A stretch of DNA of 49,724 bases from Nitrospirota bacterium (lineage in GTDB: Bacteria > Nitrospirota > Nitrospiria > Nitrospirales > Nitrospiraceae). Location of the stretch: positions 1 to 49,724 of the forward strand of contig VBOJ01000014.1 in the NCBI GenBank assembly GCA_005877775.1. Reading direction: 5' to 3'. A program made the position numbers and the translations under genes. Position 1 is the stretch's first letter, and the number at the start of each line of letters is the position of its first letter. Under the pieces are notes generated by a model. The model was not told where the DNA came from, ran no database searches, and saw only the letters and a list, made by a program, of their open reading frames with translations. Shown here in pieces: positions 8,760-16,431 of this stretch.

Positions 8760-9731
8760 ATGCCGAAGATTCTAGTGGCGGACGATAGCATCGCGGTCAG
8801 AAAGGTGGCGGAGCGCCTTCTGACTGAAGCCGGATTGGATGTCGCACTGGCAGCGGGCGCTGATGAAGCCATCGCCCTGCTCGCCAATGAGCGCCCTGAC
8901 CTCATTGTGTCGGACGTCATCATGCCGGACAAAAGCGGCTACGAGGTCTGCTCCTTCGTCCGTGCCCAAGAGTCCTTGTCAAACACGCCGGTTCTTTTGC
9001 TCTCCAACATCGTGAATGAGGAGGTCACTCGGCAGGCAGAGTTCTGCCGCGCCGATGGCGTCCTCAAGAAGCCGTTTCAAGGCTCCTCGCTCAAAGACAT
9101 GGTCCTCCAGCTCCTTGCCAAACGGGAGCAACGGGCAGCTCCCAAGCCAGCGGCGGCATCAACCGGCTCTCCTGCCGCACCGGCGCCTGAGGGTGCGAAG
9201 GCCTTTCGCGTCACGGAGGAGCAGTTACAAGTGTTCCGTCAGGCCGTCTCCCGCATGACAGAATTAGAAGAGCTGTTGGCGGCCGAACGCGAGAAGTCCG
9301 CTCAACTGGCCCAACGATGCACAAAGACAGAGGAGCAGTTCCAAGCTTCCCGGCAGGCTGTCTCCCGTATGACAGAATTAGAAGAGCTGTTGACGGCCGA
9401 ACGCGAGAAGTCCGCTCAACTGGCCCAACGATGCACAAAGACAGAGGAGCAGTTCCAAGCTTCCCGGCAGGCTGTCTCCCGTATGACAGAATTAGAAGAG
9501 CTGCTGACAGCCGAACGAAAGCGGTCCGCTGAACTGGCCCAACGATGTACAGACTTGGAGCACCTGGCCGCCCGCGTGAAAGAAGCCGAAGCGGCGCTCG
9601 ATTGCGAGCGAGAATCTTCGGCCCAATTGGTCGAATGGTTGACGGAAAGGGAGAAGGCAGCAGCGCGGACGAATGCGCGGGTGGAAGAGTTATCCCGCAA
9701 GCTGGCTGAGATCGCGCGTCTCTCCAGCTAG
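8760..9731 (+). CDS. response regulator with C-terminal coiled coil (duplicate B)
   Basis: A 323-residue tandem paralogue of the preceding gene, nearly identical through the receiver and linker. Differences include Ile-Ser-Gly to Leu-Ser-Asn around the switch residue S82 and Ser-Cys to Phe-Cys near residue 95, so the receiver surface has begun to diverge although D52 and K104 are kept. The coiled coil has three 38-residue units instead of two and keeps what looks like the original C-terminus (EKAAARTNARVEELSRKLAEIARLSS, here split by function into a helical tail). The leader and ribosome binding site are also duplicated. It probably receives phosphate from the hybrid CheA. Confidence 0.88.
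   Translation: MPKILVADDSIAVRKVAERLLTEAGLDVALAAGADEAIALLANERPDLIVSDVIMPDKSGYEVCSFVRAQESLSNTPVLLLSNIVNEEVTRQAEFCRADGVLKKPFQGSSLKDMVLQLLAKREQRAAPKPAAASTGSPAAPAPEGAKAFRVTEEQLQVFRQAVSRMTELEELLAAEREKSAQLAQRCTKTEEQFQASRQAVSRMTELEELLTAEREKSAQLAQRCTKTEEQFQASRQAVSRMTELEELLTAERKRSAELAQRCTDLEHLAARVKEAEAALDCERESSAQLVEWLTEREKAAARTNARVEELSRKLAEIARLSS
9213..9554 (+). repeat. three 114-bp coiled-coil units in duplicate B
   Basis: Three direct in-frame repeats at 9213-9326, 9327-9440 and 9441-9554. The middle unit is nearly identical to its neighbours, so the array grew by one unit after or during gene duplication. There are no spacers, and the repeats are coding, so this is not a CRISPR array. Confidence 0.9.
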
Positions 9732-9821
9732 CCGGCAACAGTCACAGGCTGAATCCTCGTGAGCGACCATCGCGGTGCGGCCAGCCGACGATGGGGAGAA
9801 GGGCCACGTGAGCGCACCCCT

Positions 9822-10811
9822 ATGGCAGACGACTTACAGGACGATCAATTTCAGAAGGAGGTCCTTGAGCTGTTCGCTCTGGAGGCGCACGAATGGCTCG
9901 GCCAAATCAAGGCCGCACTCCGGGAATTGGAGAGCAATTCTGATTCAGGAGTCAGGCCGAAGCTCTTGGACATCGTTCACCGCGGGATCACGAACTTGGG
10001 GGGTTCGGCGGCGACGGTCGATCTGTCGGCCATCCAGCAGTTGACCTTCGGCTTACTGCCGCTCTTGGACGCGCTCCGAAGTCAACGAGTCCCGGGACCC
10101 GCAGAGCAATTTACCGCGCTCCGTAACGGTCTCGAGCGCATTAAGGGAGCGGTCCAGCAAGTTACGGAACCAACTCAGACTGCAGCCGGGCAGTCGACGA
10201 AGACCACGGGGGAACTCACCAAGCCACCCTCGCCACCCTCTTCAAAACCGAGTGCCTCCCCACCTGTTTCTCCCCAACCAGCGACAATTCTCACGGCGCT
10301 GCGGGAACTGCAACAGGTTCGTACGCAATCCTTGGAGCCGACCCGAAACCTGGTAGAGCTGGTCATTCGTCGGACAGAAGGCAACTCCGCACAGGGTTGC
10401 GATTCGATCGAAGGCCCGACGGTTCAGCGCATTCTGCGAGAACTGGATGGGCTGGATGAACAGTTCCTCAGTGAAGTGCAGCGCCTGATGCCAATAATTT
10501 CCAACGTCGTGTTGGATCTGAAGACAGGGGGTTCCAGCGCATCCAAGCGGAACGAGAATCTAGAGCCTCTTCTCCGCCAAATCCAGTCCCTCCACGAAGC
10601 CGCCCGTACGGTGAATGCAACAGCGATCATGCGGGTTCTCCACGGGCTCCACAGCTTCCTGACAGTTGTCGCTCACCGGGGAGTCTCGCTGGTGCTGCAG
10701 CGGCTCGACGCCGTGACCTCCCGTCTGGGCGCCGTCGTTCCCATGGCGCAGCAGTGGGTCGAAGTCGGGCGAGTTGAGCGAGCGGCTATTGGCAAGGTCC
10801 TGCCTCCCTGA
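9822..10811 (+). CDS. HPt-like helical protein lacking the phospho-His
   Basis: About 329 residues from the ATG at 9822; an in-frame GTG at 9759 would add 21 residues but has no ribosome binding site, and the start is unsure. The first 90 residues look like an HPt domain (FQKEVLELFALEAHEWLGQI, then a helix with TNLGGSAATV). Aligning GGSAATV with the KGAAYTV of true HPt domains puts Thr where the phospho-His belongs and Gly where the following Lys belongs. A Pro-rich linker (about 125-150) leads to a second helical domain with the pattern LHGLHSFLTVVAHRG. The protein is homologous along its whole length to the last third of the next gene. A docking or competitor role without phosphotransfer is inferred. 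Confidence 0.75.
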   Translation: MADDLQDDQFQKEVLELFALEAHEWLGQIKAALRELESNSDSGVRPKLLDIVHRGITNLGGSAATVDLSAIQQLTFGLLPLLDALRSQRVPGPAEQFTALRNGLERIKGAVQQVTEPTQTAAGQSTKTTGELTKPPSPPSSKPSASPPVSPQPATILTALRELQQVRTQSLEPTRNLVELVIRRTEGNSAQGCDSIEGPTVQRILRELDGLDEQFLSEVQRLMPIISNVVLDLKTGGSSASKRNENLEPLLRQIQSLHEAARTVNATAIMRVLHGLHSFLTVVAHRGVSLVLQRLDAVTSRLGAVVPMAQQWVEVGRVERAAIGKVLPP

Positions 10812-10883
10812 TGACGGAATGGCAATCGGCACCGAACAGGGCGATACCCTGTATAGATCCACTGGCGACAGTGATGCTTTGGA

Positions 10884-10912
10884 TTGACATATCAACAGGT
10901 TAGGGATAGCTT
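10884..10912 (+). promoter_or_regulatory. possible sigma70 promoter before the ATPase/HD-GYP fusion gene
   Basis: A perfect TTGACA at 10884-10889 lies 17 bp before TAGCTT at 10907-10912, a weak -10. It sits in a 109-bp gap and would allow separate expression of the fusion gene. The same arrangement, TTGACA-N17-TAGGTT, precedes the TPR gene at 21127. Confidence 0.4.
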
Positions 10913-10959
10913 AGTACCAAATGATCGTGCAACCTGCACTCTGTAAAGGCGGACCGCAC

Positions 10960-13900
10960 GTGGAATACCAAGACCATTGGGGATTGCAAGCACCCCCGTT
11001 CGAGAACGTGCCAGACCCGGCGTACTATTTTCCATCCGCCAAGCACGAAGAAGCTCGACACCGACTCCTCTATGCCGTCCATGCGCGGAAAGGAGTCCTG
11101 TTGCTCACAGGAGAAATCGGCTGCGGGAAAACGCTGTTGAGCCGTGCCATCATCCTGAACCTCCCTCGATCAACGTACGATATCGCCTTAGTCGCGAATC
11201 CTGCGCTCCCGGCCATGGATTTCCTCACCGAGGTGCTCTATCAACTCGGGATCGAGGCGACCGGCACGAAAGTGGAGTTGCTTCATCGCTTGAACGACCG
11301 CTTACTGGCCAATCAGCGGCAGGGGCTGGAGACGGTCCTCGTGGTGGATGAGGCCCAGTCCATCGAGGACGATCGGATTTTTGAAGACCTGCGTTTGCTG
11401 CTCAATTTTCAACTCAATAACCGCTTTTTACTGACGGTCGTGCTGATGGGCCAGCCGGAATTGAAGGCCCGCGTCGAAGCCATTCCGCAGCTCGCCCAGC
11501 GTATCGCCATTCGGTATCATCTGGCCCCTTTCAGCGCGGATGAAACATGGCACTACATCCGTTTCCGACTGAAAGTCTCCGGGAGCGATCGCGAGATTTT
11601 CACAAAGGACGCAGTCTCTCAGATCTTCCAACAGAGCAGCGGGATCTCCCGATTGATCAACAGCCTGTGCGATCTGTGCCTGCTGCTGGGGTATCAGGAA
11701 AAGATGGACCAGATTGACCTTCCGATCGTCGAGCGTGCCGGCAACATGCTGAGACATGTGAAGGCCCCGATAGCCCATAGGACTGAGAAACAGAGCGAGC
11801 CTGCTTCCATGCCCGGCCTGACCAAACCCCAGGCCACAGTCTCATTCCCGGCATCAGGCCCAAACGGGGCCCACGCACAGCCAAGGCCAGCGCTCCAGGC
11901 TGGTCCTGACTGGTATCGCATGGCCGAGGAGGAATTGTCCCGCCTGGCAGAGACCGTGCGACACCACGCGGTCATCCAGCTGGAATCTCTTACCAAGATC
12001 GCTGCTGGGATAGTCCAGTCGCTGCAAAGCAGCGATCGGCTTGTGGTCCAGGCCCTCTCCGGGGCAAACGGTTCGCCGCTCATCACCAATCTGGTCAATG
12101 TTTCCATCCTGTCCACCAAGCTTGGGATGGGACTGGAGTTTCAGCGGGAGGAGTTGGAGCGACTGGCCCTGGCCGGCTTGGTCCACGATATCGGGATCTT
12201 TGCAGTTCCCGAGTCGTTGGTCTTGAAGCCGCAGCGGCTGACCCACAGCGAGCGCGAGATTATCGAGCAACATCCGGAGGTCGGCTTTCAAGTGCTCAGC
12301 ACGCTCGGGAGTTCCTATTCCTGGCTCGCGCAGGTCGTGCGGCAGGCACATGAGCGCTGGAAGGGGCAGGGGTATCCCAACAAGCTGAAGGGGTCACAGA
12401 TCCACGACTATGCACAGATCATCGGGATTGTGGATATCTTTGATGCGCTGATCAGCCCGAGACCCTACCGTCGCCGGATTCTGCCACACGAAGCGGTGCG
12501 GGAACTGCTGATGGCGGAGCAGTCCTCGTTTTCCCGCGAGCTGATCAGGGCGCTGGTGGAACAGCTCTCGGTCTATCCCTTGGGCACCACGGTCCGGCTC
12601 AACACGGGGGAGGTGGGCGTCGTCACTCAGCTCAATTCCGGGTACCCTTTGCGGCCGATTGTCCAAGTCAACCAGATAGCAAACCACAGCATGCCGAATG
12701 GGCCAAAGCTGGCGGATCTCAGCAAGACTCCGCTGGTGTACATCGTTGAAACGCTAGAGCCACCCACGATTGCGAATTTAGCGTCCGCGCTGCAGCCACC
12801 TTTACCTGCGACATCCTCCCCCAAAGGCGTCGCCTCGTCGGAGCAATTCGCAGCCCTGCTGGAAAACCTGGATGCCATTGCTGGTGCCGTCGAGCAGGTG
12901 GTGGAGACACCGACGGATGCGACCAGTGAACCAGAGCGGGCAGAACGAATCGACGAATTCCAGCCCAAACCGGTCGTCATTGCTCGCTCTGACGATCCGT
13001 TTCAGAAAGAAGTCCTAAAACTGTTTGCGCTCGAGGCCCAAGAATGGCTCCGCCAAATTAGGGGCGCGCTTCGAGAGTTGGAGGGAACGCCTGACCAGCG
13101 AGACAAACCCAAACTCTTCGATATGATCCTGCGTGGGGTAACCAATCTGGGAGGTTCAGCGGTTACGGTCGAGTTGCACGCCATCCAGCAGTTGGCCTTT
13201 GGCTTACTCCCGCTTCTGCAGGCCCTCCGAAGCCAAGGAACTCTCGCGTCGGCAGAGCAATGTACTGCGTTGCGTGACGGTCTCGAACGGGTTACCGCGG
13301 CGGTTCAGCAAGTCGTGGAACCGACTCCGGCGACATCATCCGGAGAGCCGACACGGATCACGGCGGGCATTGCTGAGGCCGTCCCTTCAGCAGTTCCCAC
13401 CGCCCCAGGAGCACCGATGCCGCCACCATTGTCAGAGCCGGTCGTCACACCACCTTCTCCTGGTCCATCCGGGATGATTCTGGAGGCGCTGCGGGAATTG
13501 CAACAGGCTCGTGCACGCTCCTTGGAGCCAACCAGGAACGAGGTGGAGGTCATCATCCAGCGGGCACAGGGAGACCCAGCCCACCGCAGCTCGCCAGTCG
13601 ACGGCCCAGCGGTGCGGCGTATCCTACAAGAACTGGATAGGCTGGACGAACAGTTTCTAGTTGAGGTCCAACGCCAGGTGCCAATGATCACCATGGCCGT
13701 CTCTGCTCTCAAGTCGGGAACCGGGAGCGCCTTGGTGTCGAATGAGAGTCTAGAGCCCATTCTCCGGGAAGTGCACCGTCTGCACGAAGCGGCCACTGCA
13801 GTGAACGCCACCGCGATCATGCTACTCTTGCATGGTCTGCACACCTTCCTCACAGTCGTCGCTCACCGACGGGTCTCGTTGGTGCTACAACGGCTGGAAG

Positions 13901-14004
13901 CCGTGGAATCTCGCCTCGGCGCCATCATTCCTATGGCTCAACAGTGGGTTGACGTCGGCCGGATTGAGCGGACGGCGATTGGGAAAATCCTTCCGCAATC
14001 CTGA
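10960..14004 (+). CDS. ExeA/GspA-like ATPase fused to HD-GYP-like domain and HPt-like module
   Basis: A very long fusion: 1014 residues from the GTG at 10960 (AAGGCGG 7 bases before it), or 1027 from an ATG at 10921. Numbering from 10921: an ExeA/GspA-type AAA ATPase (Walker A GEIGCGKT 64-71, Walker B VLVVDEAQ near 140), an HD-GYP-like domain (about 370-540) and an HPt-like module from about 694. The HD-GYP part keeps HDIG, EQHPEVG, HER..GYP and IVDIFDAL, but the Lys after HDIG is Ile, HHER reads AHER, and the expected first ligand His appears to be Asn. The HPt-like module reads VTNLGGSAVTV, with Thr instead of His. Known HD-GYP enzymes cleave cyclic di-GMP; whether this one does is doubtful. 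It is the last gene of the chemosensory cluster. Confidence 0.85.
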   Translation: MEYQDHWGLQAPPFENVPDPAYYFPSAKHEEARHRLLYAVHARKGVLLLTGEIGCGKTLLSRAIILNLPRSTYDIALVANPALPAMDFLTEVLYQLGIEATGTKVELLHRLNDRLLANQRQGLETVLVVDEAQSIEDDRIFEDLRLLLNFQLNNRFLLTVVLMGQPELKARVEAIPQLAQRIAIRYHLAPFSADETWHYIRFRLKVSGSDREIFTKDAVSQIFQQSSGISRLINSLCDLCLLLGYQEKMDQIDLPIVERAGNMLRHVKAPIAHRTEKQSEPASMPGLTKPQATVSFPASGPNGAHAQPRPALQAGPDWYRMAEEELSRLAETVRHHAVIQLESLTKIAAGIVQSLQSSDRLVVQALSGANGSPLITNLVNVSILSTKLGMGLEFQREELERLALAGLVHDIGIFAVPESLVLKPQRLTHSEREIIEQHPEVGFQVLSTLGSSYSWLAQVVRQAHERWKGQGYPNKLKGSQIHDYAQIIGIVDIFDALISPRPYRRRILPHEAVRELLMAEQSSFSRELIRALVEQLSVYPLGTTVRLNTGEVGVVTQLNSGYPLRPIVQVNQIANHSMPNGPKLADLSKTPLVYIVETLEPPTIANLASALQPPLPATSSPKGVASSEQFAALLENLDAIAGAVEQVVETPTDATSEPERAERIDEFQPKPVVIARSDDPFQKEVLKLFALEAQEWLRQIRGALRELEGTPDQRDKPKLFDMILRGVTNLGGSAVTVELHAIQQLAFGLLPLLQALRSQGTLASAEQCTALRDGLERVTAAVQQVVEPTPATSSGEPTRITAGIAEAVPSAVPTAPGAPMPPPLSEPVVTPPSPGPSGMILEALRELQQARARSLEPTRNEVEVIIQRAQGDPAHRSSPVDGPAVRRILQELDRLDEQFLVEVQRQVPMITMAVSALKSGTGSALVSNESLEPILREVHRLHEAATAVNATAIMLLLHGLHTFLTVVAHRRVSLVLQRLEAVESRLGAIIPMAQQWVDVGRIERTAIGKILPQS

Positions 14005-14549
14005 GAGGCATCCCTCGTCCCACACCTCGACGTGAACTGAGCCTCGGCTCTGTCCTGGTTTCCGGTCCTGCCTCTGCCTTCTTGAGCCTCCAGTAGGGAG
14101 TAGTGTGATCCATACAAGACACATAAGCTTCTAAAAAGTTGACGCTTTTGCAGCCCAAAACTTAGGCAAGTTGCTGCAGAGGGCCGGCCGTCTGACCATT
14201 GAGCATTGATTCACAACATTACTCACAGCCCATCCACAAATTTTGTGGACAGAGAGTAAGGAATCCATCAAAGAGAACGCGATCAGTCCCCGATGGAACG
14301 TGGAGATCGTCTTGCGAACCAGCTCGAACGGCTGAGCCAAGCCACTCTGCAACTGCGAGGCACTCCGTGGTAGCGCCAGGCTGTTGGAATATCGAGACGC
14401 CGACGCAGAACGCTGAACGCGCGCGCGCGCTGCTGTCCACGAGGTTCGAACAGGGCCTCTGGCTGGGGGCGTCTGCGATAAACGAGCCCGGTTCGCGTTC
14501 AGCTTGCTACGTGATGGCGATCCACTGATCGCTCACAGCACCTCGCAGA
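14005..14549. other. non-coding stretch, no convincing gene
   Basis: About 550 bp between the end of the chemosensory cluster and a strong promoter. Short open frames on both strands lack ribosome binding sites and recognisable motifs. Visible items are a perfect palindrome at 14233-14249, DnaA-box-like heptamers just left of it on the - strand, and a short CG alternation near 14420. No terminator with a T tract was found after the 14004 stop. Confidence 0.6.
14233..14249. promoter_or_regulatory. perfect palindrome TCCACAAA-T-TTTGTGGA
   Basis: Eight-base arms around one T, in an otherwise featureless stretch. On the - strand the motif continues into three TGTG-type heptamers (TGTGGAT, TGTGAGT, TGTGAAT) spaced 11-12 bp apart. 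It could be an operator or a weak DnaA-type cluster; nothing nearby decides. Confidence 0.4.
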
Positions 14550-14578
14550 TTCACATCACCGAAACAGGTTGGTATAAT
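14550..14578 (+). promoter_or_regulatory. strong sigma70 promoter
   Basis: TTCACA (14550-14555, five of six consensus bases), a 17-bp spacer, and a perfect TATAAT (14573-14578) preceded by TGG, an extended -10. It is one of the two best promoter matches I see in the window. It lies 220 bp before the nearest + strand start codon (14799), leaving room for a structured leader or a separate small RNA. Confidence 0.75.
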
Positions 14579-14584
14579 GCGAGC

Positions 14585-14727
14585 CACAACCAGCCAGCAT
14601 CAAACAGGCTGGTGCGAGCATCGGTGATGCAGGGATCACCCCCACCCCTTGGGGTCGAAGCAGTGCCAAATCATTGACGTCGTCATGTGGACTGTTTCCC
14701 ATGCTGTCATCTGATAGCATGGGGAAC
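14585..14727 (+). ncRNA. candidate structured RNA or leader with stacked hairpins
   Basis: Begins where transcription from the promoter at 14550-14578 should start. Hairpins: ACCAGCC/GGCTGGT (14589-14595 with 14607-14613); GGTGAT/ATCACC (14623-14628 with 14635-14640), which competes with GCATC/GATGC (14618-14630); ACCCC/GGGGT (14638-14642 with 14651-14655); and a 15-bp stem with a 4-base loop at 14694-14727 containing two G-T pairs. No T tract follows the last hairpin, so it is not a standard terminator. I recognise no known RNA family. It could be the 5' leader of the membrane protein gene at 14799. Confidence 0.45.
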
Positions 14728-14798
14728 GGGAGGCCATCGGCAGGCAGGAGCTAGCTCAGGTCCTTGCGTCTCACCCCGGTCCGCTCCGACATCCGCAC

Positions 14799-15338
14799 GT
14801 GCCCAAGATCATCACAGCGAAACGGCTGGAGGGTGAAACAGAAAGGGCGCGGACCTATGTCAAAACCTACATTCTGTTCCCGTCTGGACTGTTAGGCCTG
14901 ATCTTCATCGTGGCCGGCACATTCTCGATGGCCTACCAGTTCATGGCACAGCCCTATAGTTGGCGTACCTTCCTTGAAAGTACAGGACTGCTGCTCTGCG
15001 GTGTGCTCCTCGGGTGGGCGCAAACACGCTATCATCAATACCTCCTCAGAGAACACCCGGAACATTTTGCAGAGCGAATGAGGACCTTTTCACGGATCGG
15101 ACATTCGCGATCCAAGAAAGAGTCAGCGACAGCCCCCCTTGACCATCGGTGGCGACGTCTCGTGCCGCTCAGCTACCTTGTTGGAATTGGGATCTTGCTG
15201 GGGGTCTCGGCCCTGAGCTCGGCGGCCGGTCACGTCTACGCCGTCACCGCGTTCTTGCTGCCGTGGGCAGGATTTTTTTGGGCGAAGCTGTTCTTTTGGC
15301 GAGGCATCTTGACTGGATCAGGCGCAGGCAAGAAATAG
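14799..15338 (+). CDS. membrane protein with about four helices, unknown function
   Basis: 179 residues with hydrophobic segments near 27-49, 60-78, 121-140 and 145-165, and a charged loop (about 82-115, rich in Arg, His and Lys) between the second and third. The GTG at 14799 has no clear ribosome binding site, so the start is unsure, although the frame itself is open and its hydrophobic pattern is convincing. No conserved motif is recognised. It stands alone between a possible structured leader and the convergent lpxD gene, whose stop lies 8 bp beyond its own. It is probably an inner-membrane protein of a lineage-specific family. Confidence 0.65.
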   Translation: MPKIITAKRLEGETERARTYVKTYILFPSGLLGLIFIVAGTFSMAYQFMAQPYSWRTFLESTGLLLCGVLLGWAQTRYHQYLLREHPEHFAERMRTFSRIGHSRSKKESATAPLDHRWRRLVPLSYLVGIGILLGVSALSSAAGHVYAVTAFLLPWAGFFWAKLFFWRGILTGSGAGKK

Positions 15339-15345
15339 GAATGGT

Positions 15346-16431
15346 TCAGCCACGCCGCTTACTCGGTCGCTTCGTTCGACCCGCCCTCCGGGCCGGGGAT
15401 TCCAGTGCGCGGACCCGTTGGTCCAGATCACGCACCTGCTGCCGAAGCTCGGGCAAATGTCGAATGAGGCTATAGGCTCTCAGCGCGACCTCATGCGGAA
15501 TCGCCGGACTTCCAGCCACGATCTGGCCAGCTTCCAGACTGCTGCTGACCCCCGAACGTGCTGCGATCATGACCCGATCTCCGACCTGAATGTGATCCGC
15601 GATCCCAGTCTGCCCTCCCACCATGACTGAGCGACCCAACGTCGTACTACCCGCGATCCCGACCTGGGCCACGAGAATGGCGTCTTCCCCGACGGACACG
15701 TTGTGAGCAATCTGCACCAGGTTATCGACCTTGGTCCCGCGTTTGATCACCGTCCGACCGAAAGTGGCCCGGTCCACGGTCACGTTCGCACCCAGTTCCA
15801 CATCGTCTTCAATGACGACGATGCCGAGTTGAGGAACCTTTTGGTGGCGACCCTCATGCTGGACATAGCCAAACCCATCGCTTCCGATCACGGTCCCGCT
15901 GTGAATCTTCACACGGCATCCGATCACGCACCGGTCCATGACGGTGACGTTGGGGTAGAGCACGGTATCGTCTCCCACCACAGCCTCATCCCCTATGAAC
16001 ACTCCGGGAAAGAGCGTAACACGGGCTCCGAGGCGGACCCGATCACCCAGGGTCACGAACGGCCCGATGGATGTCTCCGGTCCAATATTGACGCCAGTTC
16101 CCTGAACGACCTGTTCGGCGATCCCACGCCGAGGAAGGGGTATGGCAAAGAACCGCTCTACCAGGCAGGCGAAGGCATAGGCGGGATTCGGCACGACGAT
16201 TTGGGGGCGACTCAACGCCCGGATCTGTCTGCCGACTACGAATGCAGCGGCCTTGGACTTCAGGGCGATTGGGATGAACCGTTCAGCGGCCACAAACACC
16301 AGATCTCCCGGTCCGGCCTCTTCCAGGCTCGAGACACCGGAGATCACCGTGTCGGAACGCCCGACGAGTTCCCCCCCAATGGTTCGTTGGAGTTCAACGA
16401 GTTGGAGAGCCCCTGAGGCACCATCAGGCAT
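15346..16431 (-). CDS. lpxD: UDP-3-O-acylglucosamine N-acyltransferase
   Basis: Transfers a 3-hydroxyacyl chain from acyl carrier protein to UDP-3-O-acylglucosamine, the third step of lipid A synthesis, in the cytoplasm. The 361-residue protein has the N-terminal uridine-binding domain (SGVSSLEEAGPGDLVF, about 31-46), then a left-handed beta-helix of hexapeptide repeats (about 105-310). The catalytic His is in QIAHNV (H243), and the C-terminal helix begins near 315. The last 15 residues are very basic (RRAGRTKRPSKRRG), unusual for the family. The start overlaps the end of the acyl carrier protein gene by 8 bp, so donor and enzyme are co-translated. Confidence 0.96.
   Translation of the reverse strand: MPDGASGALQLVELQRTIGGELVGRSDTVISGVSSLEEAGPGDLVFVAAERFIPIALKSKAAAFVVGRQIRALSRPQIVVPNPAYAFACLVERFFAIPLPRRGIAEQVVQGTGVNIGPETSIGPFVTLGDRVRLGARVTLFPGVFIGDEAVVGDDTVLYPNVTVMDRCVIGCRVKIHSGTVIGSDGFGYVQHEGRHQKVPQLGIVVIEDDVELGANVTVDRATFGRTVIKRGTKVDNLVQIAHNVSVGEDAILVAQVGIAGSTTLGRSVMVGGQTGIADHIQVGDRVMIAARSGVSSSLEAGQIVAGSPAIPHEVALRAYSLIRHLPELRQQVRDLDQRVRALESPARRAGRTKRPSKRRG

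Noticed and set aside
9213-9554. CRISPR-like array (regular direct repeats)
   Set aside because: Units are contiguous, in frame, 114 bp long and encode a coiled coil; there are no spacers or cas genes.
14412-14430. CG alternation as a Z-DNA or regulatory element
   Set aside because: Short and isolated in GC-rich DNA; nothing else supports a role.
14199-14528. 109-codon open frame on + in the gene-free stretch
   Set aside because: No ribosome binding site, no recognisable motif, odd composition (many Ser, Arg, Cys) and overlap with a similarly poor frame on the other strand.
14623-14655. Resemblance to a fluoride riboswitch (GGTGATG, two small stems)
   Set aside because: The conserved CTGATG-type segment after the second stem is missing and the required pseudoknot cannot form from the bases present.
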